Source of the DNA: Glaciozyma antarctica PI12
Taxonomy: Eukaryota; Basidiomycota; Microbotryomycetes; Kriegeriales; Camptobasidiaceae
Reading direction: 5' to 3'
Length of the DNA: 58,234 nucleotides
Assembly (NCBI GenBank): GCA_002917775.1
Contig: KZ627146.1
Location: 657,103 to 715,336, forward strand
Shown here: piece by piece, positions 25,227 to 37,489 of the stretch
Layout: each line of letters starts with the position of its first letter
How positions within the stretch are numbered: position 1 is the stretch's first letter
Notes under the pieces: generated by a model
Database searches by the model: none
Seen by the model: the letters and a program-made list of their open reading frames with translations, nothing else
Told to the model about the DNA's origin: nothing
Position numbers and translations under genes: made by a program

Positions 25227-27733
25227 TCAGTGAACGAGAAAGGTACGATCGCCAACCCCTCGAACCGCATCACCACCTCCCCATTCCCTCCTCAGCGAGA
25301 GCCTCCAGCGAGATCCTCCATCGTCATCATCCCCACTTCCCGCCACCCGCACCGCCTCAGGATCCGGGAACAAGAAGCCAGGATCACTCTCGCACACCGT
25401 TCCCCATTCCGGCAACTCCTTATCGAGGAAGTAGTCGCGAATCTTCTTCGCGGTGCAGAGCGAGGGGTGCGCGAGGGAGCAGTGGCCCATTCTACATTGC
25501 CTGTTAGCTGGGTCGACGAGGATGAGGGAAGAACGGACCCGTTTTGAATGAGAAGACTGGCGGAGGACTCGAATCCTGAGGCCATTTTGATCGCTGCCGA
25601 CAAGGGCGTGACCGGGTCCGCTGTCATCGCAACGAACAAAATCGGGTTCCTATCGCGTGCAAACCCATCAGCCAAGTCGCGCACGCCCAGAGAGGAACTC
25701 ACTTTGGCCTTCCCATCCCTCCCTCCAGCGTCCAAGGCCCACGATACGTCTCCGTCCCCACCTGCGACCACCGACGACACTGCGAGATCCACTCCGCCCA
25801 CGCCTGTCCACTGATACTGATCTCCCCCATCTCGCGCATGTACCTCACCAGCTCCTCCAACGACGTATCCTCCAACGTCGCATGGTCCGTATCGGAGCAC
25901 ATGATAGACTGCCCTCATCAGCCACTTTTCGCACGAAGAAGGGAACGGAACTCACATGGCACAACAGTCCTGAGCCCGTCGCGTCCATAGAACGGTTGAA
26001 CACGTTCTCCGTTGGGTCCCTCGAACCCAGTCCCAAGTTCCCAGCCGCGAGTTTCTCCCACATCCTCCTCCCCTCCCCCCTTTCCGCCTCCGCCAGAAGC
26101 TCCGCCAACTCCGGCCAGCCTTTGGGGTTATAAAGCCCTCTAAAAATTGTATGCTGTACCGCTGAAGTCGTCAGGATCCCGGTACCGAGAGTTGGGGAAT
26201 GGACGGGGAGGGGAGAGAGGCGGAGGGAGGTGCGGAGAGTCGCGAGGCGGGTGTGGAGGGTGAGGAGGGTCGAATTGGGGGTGGAGAGAGCGCAGAGAGG
26301 GCCTGCGACGAGGCAGGAGGTTAGGAAGCCGTCGAGGGTCTGCGAGAAGGTTAGCGAGGTGGGGAAGGGAGGAGGGAGGCGTACGAGGTGCGTGTGGTTC
26401 ATTGCGCTGCGGCCCCAGTCCCAGCTGTGAGGAGTGGCGTCAGAAAAGTAGGCTGGAGGGCGAGGATAAGACGCACAGGTTGTTGGTGTAGAGATCTGCG
26501 TCGCTGACACCGTCAAGGACCATTCGGCCGACCTTTTCAGGGAACATGGCCTGCGAAGCTCTCGCATCAGCAGCTTCCCTCCTCCCAAACTTCGCCAAGA
26601 CGCACCGCAAACGTCGCTCCTAAAATCGGCCCATAACTGCGAAGCTCGTCAGTCTCTGCCTCACCTCGCACCGAAATGACGACCCACCTGAATCCCCAAT
26701 ACGAAAGTTCCTCCTCGCCCAACGCCTCCACAATCGCCTTGACATCCCTCACCGTACTCGCCGTCGAAGAGCCCTTCAATATCCCCTTATCCCCATTCTC
26801 CACGCACGTCCTATCCAGCGCGACATTCATCCCATCCAGCTTGCCCGCCCAGCGCAATTCTCCCTCCGTCATCGGGTCTCCCGGAGCTGGAGTCGGCAGG
26901 AAGGGGGATTGAGATTCGTAGAGGAGTCCGAGGGACTCGACGTCGCGCTGGAATAGCTGGGCGAGGGATTCGGTGGGGAAGCAGGAGAGGGCGGGGGAGG
27001 TGAGGTTGACGCCGCGCGGGTCGAAAGAGAGGATGTCGTAGCGTCCTGTTCGGGTTGTGTTAGGAGATATGCTGCAAAGGGAGTGAACGACGGACCTTGG
27101 ACGATGGTGGAGAGGTGGGAACCGAGTCGAGCGACTTCTTCGGTGCCGGATCCACCGGGACCGCCCTGCGAGACGGTTCAGTCTTTAATCTCGGGCGGGG
27201 AGCGAGAAGGGACGTACGGGGTTGATGATCAGAGTTCCTTTGTACGCTTCCTTGTTTGAAGTCGAGGGGAACATCCGTAGCGCGAGGCTGACCGTCTCGT
27301 TCGGGTGAGGTTTGAGGTGGTCGAGCGGGACGTTGAAAAAGGCGCTGCGGTCTGGGTCAGTCGGATCCTCAGCCAACAGAGGAATCGGGTTCACCAGTAC
27401 GTCTCAGACGAGTCAGGGCAGGGGAACCAATCGATCTGACCGCGTCGAGAGAAGTGCGCAGCGCGTGCATCGCGGCAGGTGGTCGAGGGGAGGAGAGACG
27501 TCGCCAGCTGCGAGTCGCGGGGCGGTCAGTCCTTTTGGCTTGCTGTACCGAGCTCATAGGAAGCTCACCTTGCCCACGGAGGTGTCACGGAGCAGCACGG
27601 CAAGCCCCAGCAGACCGAAGAGCCCAAGAACAACACGCCTTCCTCCCGTCCCCGGCTGTCTGCGATCGCCAGCTTCCGCCTGGACTCCAGGAGGAGGTAG
27701 ACCTGACTCGAGCTCTAGCTTGAGGTCTCCCAT
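25227..27733 (-). CDS. Membrane-anchored TAP-type alpha/beta hydrolase (peptidase S33-like)
   Basis: Start at ATG 27733: about 30 polar residues, then one hydrophobic segment (VVLGLFGLLGLAVLL), i.e. a type II signal-anchor with the catalytic part lumenal or extracellular. Downstream: QIDWFPCPD, FFNVPLDH, the oxyanion NPGGPGGSG, FDPRGVNLTSPA, the nucleophile elbow WGFSYGPILG, FVAMTADPVTPL with the acid residue, and GMGHCS with the histidine. This is the tripeptidyl-aminopeptidase (TAP) layout of secreted fungal and actinobacterial S33 enzymes that trim N-terminal tripeptides; substrate here is unknown. About ten introns; the codon of the catalytic serine is split (AG|T) by one. It shares a 390-bp divergent promoter with PPX paralogue B. 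Confidence 0.88.
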
Positions 27734-28123
27734 CGCTGCTGTTCCGAAGGACAGTTCGAAGAAAGTCGGGTCGAACGTCGGCTGGAAGGGGCGGTGGCGG
27801 GACAAGCAAGGGGTGAGCGAGTGTTCCTGCTCCTGCGGTAGGAGTTGCCTTGTATCGAAGAACGAGCACAGCAGTATGTCGGTTGGAGCCAACGACTCCT
27901 CTCCGGGCCACTCCCAGGTGATTTTTTTTTGCTCTTCTTTCGATGGAGCGTCGTTCTTGATTATTCCTTGCAGTTACAGTGCCAGAAATAGTACAAGAAC
28001 ACGCGTTCAGAGCGTGAAATGAATCCTCAAAACAAGAACGTGGGCGCGTCATTTGGCTGAGGTCCAAGTCGGTCGAGATCCCGCTCGTCTTCCTCCTTCC
28101 CCTCACCAACGACGACGACGACG
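27734..28123. promoter_or_regulatory. Divergent promoter TAP hydrolase / PPX paralogue B
   Basis: 390 bp between the two ATGs. Contains an A/T-rich block with a T run (about 27922) and direct GAC repeats just before the PPX ATG. No known binding site is asserted. Shared control of a secreted peptidase and a secreted phosphatase would make sense for nutrient scavenging, but this is inference. Confidence 0.5.
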
Positions 28124-29843
28124 ATGATTGGCGTACGAACAAGACCACTGGCAGCATTCGTAGGAGCAACCCTCGCCCTCCTCGCCTCAGCAGCACCTTC
28201 TCCCCTCGTCCTCCAACAGCCTCTCCTCTTCGACGCGCAGACTCCTTCTCCCCTCCTCCACGCCCCTCTCTACAACGAGACTGGGCCACTGGGACATGGC
28301 CACTTCTCCGAGTGGGCCAGGAGCGTCAAGGACAGCTTCCTGAAGGACCTGTTCGACGGAGAAGCTCTCGGGTGGACGATCGTCTTGGGGAACGAAGGAG
28401 GAGATATGGATTCGATGGCGGCGGCGTTGGCATGGGCTTACCACCTTACGCACCTCGATCCTCCTCAAGTGAGTCGTGCCTGCGTAGGACAAGGGAGGGA
28501 AGCTGACCCGACGAGCAGAAAGCCATCGCGATCCTCCAGACTGAGGAGGACGCGCTGTTCCTCCGTCCCGAGAACACTCTCGCCCTCAACCAATCCCGCA
28601 TGTCTACAGGCCACCGTGACCTCCTCAGTGCGCTCCTCTCTCTCCATCCCCTACCTCAGCTAACGCGACGGAAACAGCCATCGACGAGCTACCCATCAAG
28701 CCCTCCGACCTCTGGCATCGCACGCGAGGTATCGCTCTCGTCGACCACAACATCCCTCGCGCCATGTGGTCCAACGCCACCATCCTCAGCATTATTGACC
28801 ACCACGAAGACGGAGGACTCGCACCGGACGCCTCACCCCGCTTGATTGCCGTCTCGGCCTCGTGCTCCTCGCTCGTCTCGAAAGTCATCCTGGACGCGCG
28901 AGATGAGCGCAAGTCGATGCATGGGGTGATGCCGAGGGAGATGGTGGATCTGCTGCTGAGGACTATTGCGCTCGATAGCAGTGGGCTCAAGCACAATGAG
29001 CGGCAGGAGGTCGATCTTGAGAGCGCGCAGAGGCTGTTCCCGATGAGCAGTTGGCGCGATAAGGATTTGAAGGACACGATGAAGAGTCTTTCGAAGGAGC
29101 TTACGGCGTCGAAGCGCGGTTTGGACGAGTTGAGTGTGCGAGACCTCTTGCGGAGGGACTGGAAGAGCGATTCGTACGTCCCCTTTCTCGCTTGTGGAGG
29201 GAGAGAGGACTGATACGCTCTCGCAGTCTCGACACCAAATCAGAGAGGTATCCTTCTCTCAGCCTCGGCTTCGCCAGCATCCCCGTCTCGCTCAACGAGC
29301 AGATCCTCCGCACGCCCGAGGCCACCGTCCCCGAATGGTTTGCCATTGAACGAGGTCCGTCCCCCCTCCTCTCCCTCCCGTTCTCTCGCTGACACTGGGT
29401 CCGTGATAGCCTACACCGCCGAAGCCCTGGTTGACGTTAGCGTCATGCTCACCAACTACCGCGACGAGGACGACGTCAAGATTCACGAGATCGCGCTTGT
29501 CGTAGCTCACGGTTGGGGTGCGTCCGACTTCCTCACTCTCTCCTCAACTGAACTGACCGAAATCACGGAGTAGGCAAGCGACTGAACGAGCGAGCGGCGG
29601 ATAGGCTGTTCCATGCTCTCAAGCACGCTATCGAGGAAGCGGAGCAACTTAACACGCTCAAAGAGTGGAAGAGGCCGTACGTTCTTCTCCGCCTCCTTCT
29701 TCGCACGGAGCTGATTTCGGCGACGCAGGGATGGGAAGGACTTGTTGCCGAGGAGGGCGGTGTGGAGTCATACGTCGAGCGAGGCGGGGAGGAAGGTGTT
29801 GAGGCCTATCATCGAGAGGGCGGTCAAGGAGTGGCGTGGGTAG
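28124..29843 (+). CDS. Secreted PPX1-like exopolyphosphatase (DHH-DHHA2), paralogue B
   Basis: Seven exons (28124-28468, 28519-28627, 28678-29173, 29227-29354, 29410-29517, 29574-29676, 29729-29843) give 467 aa. Same motifs as paralogue A: GNEGGDMDSMAAA, LVDHN, IIDHHED, SASCSSLV, LLLRTIALDS, LLRRDWKSD. The N-terminus is again a signal peptide (cleavage near ASAAP) followed by a slightly longer linker with one N-glycosylation sequon (NET). The last three exons have exactly the same lengths as in paralogue A (108, 103, 115 nt), and all six introns are shared; A has two extra introns. The pair thus stems from a duplication, now separated by MCM5 and the TAP hydrolase. PolyP as substrate is inferred from family. 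Confidence 0.88.
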
Positions 29844-30234
29844 ATGCTGGAGGCGAGTGTTGTGTAAGAACGAGCACAGCGTTTCTGATTCTGGGTTGGC
29901 TTGAGAGAAAGTGAGCTCGCGCGCGACGCTCGAGTACGAAACTTGCGTTCTCTCCGAGCTACGCGAAAGGATCTTCCAGGGTTGCTACGAGTATCGGTAC
30001 ACGCAAAAGAAAGGCTGCTAAATCAGGCGGTTCTACTATCTACAGCGAATTAAAAGAGGGGGCATATGGGGTACGAAAAAAAGGGGGGTAGCTGGACGTC
30101 GAATGAGGGTTTTGCAATGGGGTAGTCATACAGAGGCGAAATCGCCACAGGCAGGTGTGCTGCTATCGTGCTGTCACGAGAAGAGGGCGTCAGCGGAGCT
30201 CGTACAGAAGGAGGGAGGGACGCACCACATGGAA
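29844..30234. other. Convergent 3' intergenic between PPX paralogue B and SPT23/MGA2
   Basis: About 390 bp between two stops, AT-richer than the exons. No coding potential or structured RNA recognised. Confidence 0.45.
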
Positions 30235-33200
30235 TCACAAGTTGTCGCGTTGCTGCAGCCAGGCGGCAGCGAGGGGGTTGATCGGCGCGCCCTCGGCGGT
30301 CCCGCTGCCGAGCATGGACTCGGTGACGAGAGCCAGGACGGGGCGGATGTAGGGGTGGAAAGAGGAGTAGGCGGCGAAAGCGAGGACGACTGAGGAGAGG
30401 CAACGTTAGCTGAGCACTGCGAGGGAGGAGGAAAGACGTACGAATGAGAACGGGGAGCCAGAAGAGCATTAGCATGCGATCGCTTCGAGCGATCTGCTCA
30501 TCCATCAACATCGCACTCCGACGTTTCGACCCCGACGACGAGGCCCTCATCGGCGGCAGAGACGACGTCGACGACGTCGGTGACGGTGCCGCCTGCACGA
30601 GCGTATCGGTAGCGGAGTAGACGGGTGGAGGGAGAGAATCGAGCGCCTTGGAAGGCCACCACGCGCGCATCGGCCACTCCTTGACGACCTTGCCCTCCGA
30701 CTCGCTCCCCGACGCCTCTCCGCCCGAATCGGCGATTCCTTCCGACCTCCCGCTCATCCAGGACTTAGGGAACGCTGGCATGCTCGCCATGCTCGGGAAC
30801 GCCGTCACCGCTGGCATCTGGAGCGGAAGAGCGAACGCGTTCGGGAGACGCATCTTCTCCCAGGCGCCGTTCGGGAGTCCAGGCATCTTGTCCCATACGC
30901 CGATCGAAATCGGTCGTTGAGGGACTTTGTCGCTGCTGGGGTCGAAGGGGACGACGGCGGGCTTCTGGAACGACCGTGAGAGCCAGGCCGTCGGCGAGAG
31001 TTTGGCGGTCTTGAGATCGACGGGAGGGGCGATGGTGTCGAGCTTCTTTTCGTCGACGAAAGGGAGGGGAAGGACGGTCATGCGGAGAGGCGAGAACTCG
31101 GCGTTGACGTCCGCTTCCGCTTCGAGGAGGTAGTGCAGCGAGACCATCGACGGGTTGCGCGAGATCCTCGTCGTCCGCTCCTCGTCGTCCTCGCTGTCCT
31201 CCTCGCTCGAATCGAACGACGAAGACTCCTCCTCGCTCCCCGAATCCGACGCATCGTAATCGCTCACGACGCTCCTCGAATACTCGCTCCTCGGCGTCCC
31301 AGGCGCCGACGACGACTCGTACGGCGGCAAATCGAACCTATGCTGCTGGGGCCGCACCGTGCTCGTCGTCGCCGCCCTCGAGCGGAAGAAGATCTCCTCG
31401 ACATCAATGTCGTCCCGATCCCTCGCGATATCGAGCGGCGTCTTGCCCGCCAAGTTCCTCGCGCTCCTGTCCGCGCCCGCTTCGAGCAGCTGGCGCGTAA
31501 TGGCGACGCGACCGTACAGCGCCGCGAAGTGGAGAGCGGTGAAGCCGTTCCTGTCGGCCGACTCGATGGCAATTCCGCGTGCGAGGAGGAACTGGACGAG
31601 TCGGTGGAAGCCGAGGACGGTGGCGAGATGGAGGAGGGAGTGGCGTTGAGCGTTGACGTGAGAGATGGGGGAGAGGGCGAGGGGGAGGGAGGGGGCTGAG
31701 CCGGGGATGAGGGAGGGATCGAGGTCGATGAGGGAGAGGAACTTGATGACTATTCCCTCAAAGTTCCTCGTCTCGCCCGCGACGGGGGAGAAAGGGAGGG
31801 GAGTCGAAGTCGAGGCGGGGGATCCAGAGAGGTGGGTAAGGTTGACCATGGACGCCTGGCGCGAAGGCGGGCGGGACGCAGGGGGCGAGGCGTACACCGA
31901 CGCGCTCGCTTCGCTCATCCTCATCGCCAACGCAGCCGTATCGACGACCGGTCCAGTCGGGCTGACTTGCCTACTCGCCGACGCCTGCGCGTTGCTGTTG
32001 TTCCCGACGATACGCATCGCGACCGCGCTGGCGTCCTCGAGCCGACCGGTCATCTTGAGCCCGACGACCTGGAGCGCGAGTTCGAGGAGCGAGCGATCCG
32101 AGTCGTCCTTGTACGTAAAGAGCTGGAGCCCTGTCCCCTGCTCGACGGTGAGAGGGACGCCCTTGATGCCTACGACGACGGGACCGGGGTTGGCGGAAGG
32201 AGGGAGGATGCAGACGAGGGTACTCGACGACCAGAAGTGCGTCGGCACGGCCGCCGAGTCGCCAAAGACGCACACGAGGTCGCGCACAAAGTTCTCGCCG
32301 AGGACGGTGACTTCGATCCCGCCGTGTACTGGACCTTCGCCGGGGATGAGGCGACTGATGCGAGGAGGGGGAGGAGTGAGGCGAGGGTGAGGGAAGGACC
32401 AGTTCATCGAGGGGACGGTTTGAGGGATCGAGACGAACGAGCTGCTGGGGGTGTAGAGCTGTCCGAAACTGCCGTCGCCGGACTGGAGTTGCTGAGGCTG
32501 GGGGGAGGGGAGGGCGGAGTGGGAGGTCGAAGCGATGCTCGACGCCATGTCGGGGGATTGGAGAGCGTTGAAGAAGGACGAGAAGGTGTCGGCGGCGGTC
32601 GAGTTGGATCCAGGCGAGAGGGGAGGGGACGACGCGTTCGACCTCCAATCGTACGACTGCGCCGGCGAAGGCGCGTTCGACGCTGCGGTCGAATACGCAC
32701 TCGCAACCGAAAAGGCGTTGCTGCCATGCCTCCCCGTCGTCGCATCCGCCATGACCGAATCCATCCCTCCCAACCCAAGCGCCGACTCCCAGCTCTCCGT
32801 CCCCGCCGCTCCCGTCTCGAGGCTCGGCTGCGCAGGAACGTTGATATGCGCATCCGGAACCGGTCTCAACGTCGGCGAAGGCGGCTTCGACATCGTCAAC
32901 GGCGTCATCGCGAACGACGGAGACTTGTGCACGCCCGACTGGCGTTTCCGCGGTCGAGCGTCCGAGTCGTAAGGCTTCGCCGCAGCCGCATGCTTCTTCC
33001 CCGTCCCGCGCGCCGCGAGCGGTTCCTCAAACTCCTCGTCGCTCTCCGTAGCGCCTCGAACCGTCTTGCCTCTCGCAGCTCGTTTCGGCCGCGCCGAAGC
33101 AGCGACGGCAGAGGGCTTGTCCTTCTTGACGGCTTTGGCGGGCTTCGCTTTGGGTGCGGGAGCGGGTGGCGCGTCGACGTCGAGCGAGTCGAAGCTGACG

Positions 33201-35061
33201 TCGGCGGAGTGGGAGACGGAGTTGGCGGCCGAGGGGCGAACGGAGGAGGTCTTGTGGTCGTCGGTGATCATGATGGGAGGGCTTGAGCCGGAAGCGACGA
33301 CGACGCCGGTCGAGGTGCGGAGGGAGAAGGTGACGCTGCGTTTGAAGAATGGTGAGCCAGCGCTCCTCGAATGCGGAGAAACGAACTCACGAGAATCCCT
33401 TGCGCTCCTTGTGATGCCGACAGTAGCACGTAATCCTCGTCGGAAGAACGACCTCGCCCGCGCCAAACTCGACGTACTCGGAGCAGTTGAAGACGACGAC
33501 CTTCCTACGCTCCTCGTCCTCGTCCGGGATCGCGGCGTCGGCAGCCTCGTTGGCGGGCCTGACGCGCGCCTCCTTCTTGCGCTGAGCGCGCTTGTGCTCC
33601 CGTTGTCGGCAGCCGGTGCAGATGAAGATTTCGTCGTGAGGTTCTGAGCCGCGAATGACGGCGACGTCGAGGATGAGCGTGTTGGCCTCGTCGGGATCTG
33701 CGAAGCGATAGAAATCAGCTACCGGCGAGGTAGCAGAAGAGGAGGAACGCACCAGCCTTGGCTTGCTTCTTGTTCTTCTTCTTGAGCGCGAGGAACTTGG
33801 GAAGGCGAACGTGAGACCAGGTCCCAATCCTCGTGAGCTCGTCCCCCGCTCCCTCCTGCAGCCCTCCATCGCTCGTCATGACGTCCTCCACGCTCCGCTC
33901 CTCGTCCTCAGCCTTAACCCTCCCAGTCCCGGCCTTCTGGCCTACGAGGACGAGCGAGATCTTGATCTGCGTCTCGACCCGACTCTTGGCGCCGACGACG
34001 GGGACACCGAGGACGAGGAGTTGAAGTCCCGTCACCGACTTGGGCGGGTTCGCGATCGCCTCGATAACTTTGGCGGCGACGACGGCGTCCTTGGCGACGA
34101 GGTTGGTCGCCGCCACCGCCGCAATCTTGTCGTCCTCCCTCCTTGACTGACTCGACTCTCTCGACGCCCCGCGCTCCTCGTGCTCACTTTTCACCGCCGC
34201 GGCTACCTCCTCCTCGACCTCCTCCTCTCTGCCCACCGTATCCTCCGGTACGACGGCCGTCATCCATTCCTCCTCTGCGGGCTCCTGCCCCGGGTCTGGA
34301 AGAGGAGGAGTCGGGAGTCCGCCGGTGAGTTGTGGGGAGATGCCAGCGTTGACGGCGAGGAGGTCAACGGGCATAGACATGCCGCTGAGGAAGAGGGAGG
34401 CGCCAGAGTGGGTGTTGGAGGGGAGAGGGACGGGGGAAGGTGCATAGACTGGGGTGAGGGCGCGTTGCGGGGTCGGTTGGTAGGAGGGGAAAGGGGGAGC
34501 CGCCGAGGACGCTGAGGCGGGGCTGCAAAGTAAAGGGTTAGGCGGGTCACTAGGAGGACTGGAGAGAGGCACGTACCCGCACACGTCGCCGTTAACTAGG
34601 TCCTCAAAGTCGACCTCCATCTCCTTCGAGTCGAGCTCCTCCACCTTGACCGCGCGCGCCGGGTCGTAGTAATCTGAATGCTGGCGGTGATAGCTCCTAC
34701 TCTCGACAGGCGAATGCACCGTCGTACTCGGCGCCGTGCTCCAAAAGTCGCTCGTCAAGGCCAGGCCTCCCTCATCCTCTCCTCCCATCATTCCCTCGGC
34801 TCCAAACGCCCCCTCTCCCTTGACGCCAAAGATGGGATCCACGAGAGGAGATCCCCAGTCGTCTCGAGGCATGCCGACGTGTTGTGGGACGGAGAGACCC
34901 AAGTCGAAAGCCCAGCTGGGCGTGGCGGAAGAAGGGTAGGCCGAGTCGGAGGAAGGCGAGTCGCCGCTTGAAGAGGACGAGTTTGAGTCAAAGTGGTCGT
35001 GATCGTATTCGTGAGGGCTCGAGTGGTTGGAGGGAGGTTCTAGGGCGAAGTCGTCCTCCAT
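30235..35061 (-). CDS. MGA2: SPT23/MGA2-like membrane-tethered transcription factor
   Basis: Five exons (35061-34577, 34522-33753, 33697-33391, 33335-30442, 30389-30235) give about 1536 aa in frame. Order: acidic Ser-rich activator-like N-terminus; conserved block with EIFICTGCRQRE, KVVVFNCSEYVEF and ITCYCRHHKERKGF, which is shared by Spt23/Mga2 proteins; a basic linker; an IPT/TIG domain (RISRLIPGEGPVHGGIEV to FTYKDD); two ankyrin repeats (HSLLHLATVLGF, FTALHFAALYGR); and one C-terminal membrane span (LFWLPVLI with VLAFAAY) before a short tail. In budding yeast these proteins sit in the ER membrane, sense lipid saturation, and are freed by ubiquitin- and Cdc48-assisted processing to induce OLE1. 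The same role is inferred here. The last intron falls within the membrane span. Confidence 0.92.
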
Positions 35062-36269
35062 CGATGCGGCACGTTGGGGAAGGCAGTTGAGACGGGCGGG
35101 AAGGGGAGGTAAAGGGGAGTCGCGCGAGTGCTGGTGGTGGTTGTAGCTAATTGTAGTTGGAGGAGATTAACCCTCCTTGGTGTAGAGAGCTCTAATCCGA
35201 GCTGAGTTCGCGACGGAGAAAGGGTCCAGCGACGAGAGGGCGAAGGCGGGGGGCGCCAGCCTATTCAAATCGCCCGTTCCAGCTGGCGCCCGCTCCTCCT
35301 CTTCCACGTCCACGGAGAGAAAAGGAAGCTTATTTCTGGGGCTCTGTTCCCTTCGATACAATCTAGGCAGAGACGCTCTTCCTTGAGGGTCAAAGTTCGA
35401 GCGAAAAACGACACCTCTACCGCCCGTATCCTCCCCCAGCCATGCTCACCACCTGCTCCGAGTGCCTTCTCAACCAAAGTTCACGTATCGCCCAGTGATC
35501 AGCGAGGCAAGACAGATTCGACGCGCCCAAAGCGAGATTACGGGACGTTCCCTGACAGCCCACACGCTTCGCAAGACCCACCCTCGCTCCTCGCGGTGCT
35601 CCAGCGCAACGGTCCAACCTCGCTGAAGTAGCGCGGAAGAGGAGAAGACTTCTGCCGTAATTCCAGCGACAGTTGAGACTGCGGTGTGCCCAGAGCGGAA
35701 TTGCGCGCTCGCGCCCTTCGCCCCAAAACGTGCCTAAGGTCCGCAGGATCGAGAAGAAAGGGATGTGATGCGTTAGATGTGACGGGAAAAGAGACCGATG
35801 GTGAGAACGTGTTGACGTGGCGCGTAGCTGGAGATCGGGAGCGGGGAGGAGCACAGGTTCGAGCGAGGAGCTAAGGACCAGTCCGAATCGCCGTATAGAA
35901 GATCAAGCACCGTAGCTGTTAGCGTACGGTAGAGAATTCGTAAGTTGAGATTGAGTATTGGAAGGGGGAAGGGAGAAGGACGAACGGCTTCGCATTCCTC
36001 GCCCGGAGTCCGAAAAAGCCACGCCTTTGTGCCTCTCCTCCCCCCGCTCAAGTCCACCTCTCAAGTACAGGCTCTTCCAGGACTCTGAGAGTTGAGCATT
36101 CACTCGATTCGAAGCGTTCGAGAGAGCGAATTTATCGAAGCAAAACAGCAGTCAAGGAAGCTCCCACAGCCTTCCTCGCTCGACTCCTCCGCACGAAATC
36201 CTCCTTCACATTCCTCCTCCTCCCTACAAACACCTTCGCGAGCTCCTTCCCAAAAACTCTCGCCGAAAG
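35062..36269. other. Long intergenic region upstream of SPT23/MGA2
   Basis: About 1.2 kb. Frames exist on both strands (the longest on minus at 35854-35417) but lack domains, plausible splice borders or a start in good context. It probably holds the promoter and a long 5' leader of the SPT23/MGA2 gene; long leaders are common for regulated transcription factors. Confidence 0.45.
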
Positions 36270-36800
36270 CCTAAAGCTCCACCTCCCACCCCAGCTCCCA
36301 GCTTCCCGCGAGATACCTCCACGCACTCGACCCCGAACCAATCGTTCGCCTTTTCGGCTGAAACTGCCCTCTCCAGCCTACGCCGAGCTTGTCACCGTGG
36401 AAGTGAAGAGTTCCCTCGGGTTTCGAGGAATCAAAGTCGATGAGGATGGGAGATGCTGTGGAAGGTGAACTCGTTTGGGACGGGAAGTGCGTGCTGGAGG
36501 AGAGGTGTGACCGCTTGGTTGACCTCCGGAGGAAGAGGTCAGCGGTGAAGGTTGAAGAGAGGAGGAGGGACTCACAGGTGAGATTCACTCTTGCCCATGG
36601 GCTGAAGGAGGAAGGAGGGAAAGAGCCGCGCACTCGATGTTGAACGCGGACTCCGCAGGCTCGAGCTGGTAGAGAATCCCCCGCCGTAGTCGAGCTTGGA
36701 GCAGGATTCGAGGATCGTATTCGCCAGAGTCGCCATACCCATCTCCTCTAACCTCCACCCAAAAGGAGCAGACGAAGCGACCCGCAAGACACGAAACAAG
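36270..36800 (-). CDS. Unrecognised coding region, structure unresolved
   Basis: Minus-strand segments with protein-like composition alternate between frames: FWVEVRGDGYGD running into LRRGILYQLEPAESAFNIE (about 36770-36640), then VNQAVTPLLQHALPV (about 36530-36490), and IDFDSSKPEGTLHFHGDKLG (about 36440-36380). Short introns with donors GTGCGCGG and GTGAGTCC fit between some of them. No ATG with clear linkage and no family is recognised. It lies directly downstream of the mutarotase on the same strand. It may be a small gene with indels or a decayed gene. Confidence 0.3.
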
Positions 36801-36918
36801 CAGATCGCATCAGCTCCCAGCAGCTCTCTCGCCAAGCTCACAGCTCTATTCCTCCCCTCCCTCGTACCTAAACACCAAATCCAAATCCAACCACCACCCA
36901 CCCTCCTCCCCACTCCCC

Positions 36919-37333
36919 TTACGCCCCCTCAACCAAGCTCTCCTGCATCGAATCTGTTATTGCCCACCATCGACGCGTCTCGTCGTCCCTAGCCACCTCC
37001 TCCATGTCGTCGTTCCAGTTTGATCCGGTCCATTTGAACGTAGCGATGAGCAGGGAGTGGATGGGGTCGTGGTGGATTGAGTAGTCGGTGAAATGTGCTT
37101 TCTTGAGCGCGCTGTGAGGGCTCGTTAGCGAGCTGCTGCACGCGGGTAGGAGGGAGAGCTACGCGAGAACACCGGGCCAGACGGCGTCGTGGACCTGTGG
37201 AGCGGGGGTCAGCTTGAGAAGGAGGGAGTGACGCGACGGAGCGCGTGGAGGGGAGAGCGAGACGGACCTGGCAGTACTCTTCGAACCGCTCTGGGCGGAT
37301 GCGAATGATCTGGCAGACACGCTTGGAGGACAT
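36919..37333 (-). CDS. L-rhamnose mutarotase (RhaM family)
   Basis: Three exons (37333-37268 region, 37194-37163, 37111-36919) code for 96 aa. The protein matches the RhaM/RhaU family throughout: QIIRIRPERFEEYC, VHDAVWPGVL (with the conserved H-x3-WP), FTDYSIHHD, and a C-terminal RRWWAITDSMQ, the counterpart of the bacterial RWW-x-T motif. Length is close to the usual about 104 aa. Reaction: interconverts alpha and beta anomers of L-rhamnopyranose, which speeds entry into catabolism. It is divergent from the rhamnose-dehydrogenase-like gene at about 37500, so the pair probably acts in one pathway. Start taken at the ATG of MSSKRV; no longer leader has an ATG. Confidence 0.88.
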
Positions 37334-37489
37334 GGTGGTGGAGGGCAAGCCTGGACGAGCCTGAGCCTGACTGGGGCGACCATTCGGGCTAAAGACGCAC
37401 CGAGCGAACTATCCTCCCTTTCGCGCCCTCCCTCCTCTCTCCCCAACTACTCCGGCCAGTCTCCACCGGCACCTTCCCTCCGCTACCAA
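37334..37489. promoter_or_regulatory. Compact divergent promoter of the rhamnose gene pair
   Basis: Roughly 150 bp lie between the mutarotase ATG and the first SDR-like codons. The dehydrogenase has no in-frame ATG in this stretch, so its leader may extend into the mutarotase gene or the sequence has an indel. A shared inducible promoter is likely but no regulator site was recognised. Confidence 0.4.

Noticed and set aside
31832-33286. A 484-codon plus-strand frame opposite SPT23/MGA2
   Set aside because: Extremely Arg-rich, without motifs; mirror of the large minus-strand exon.
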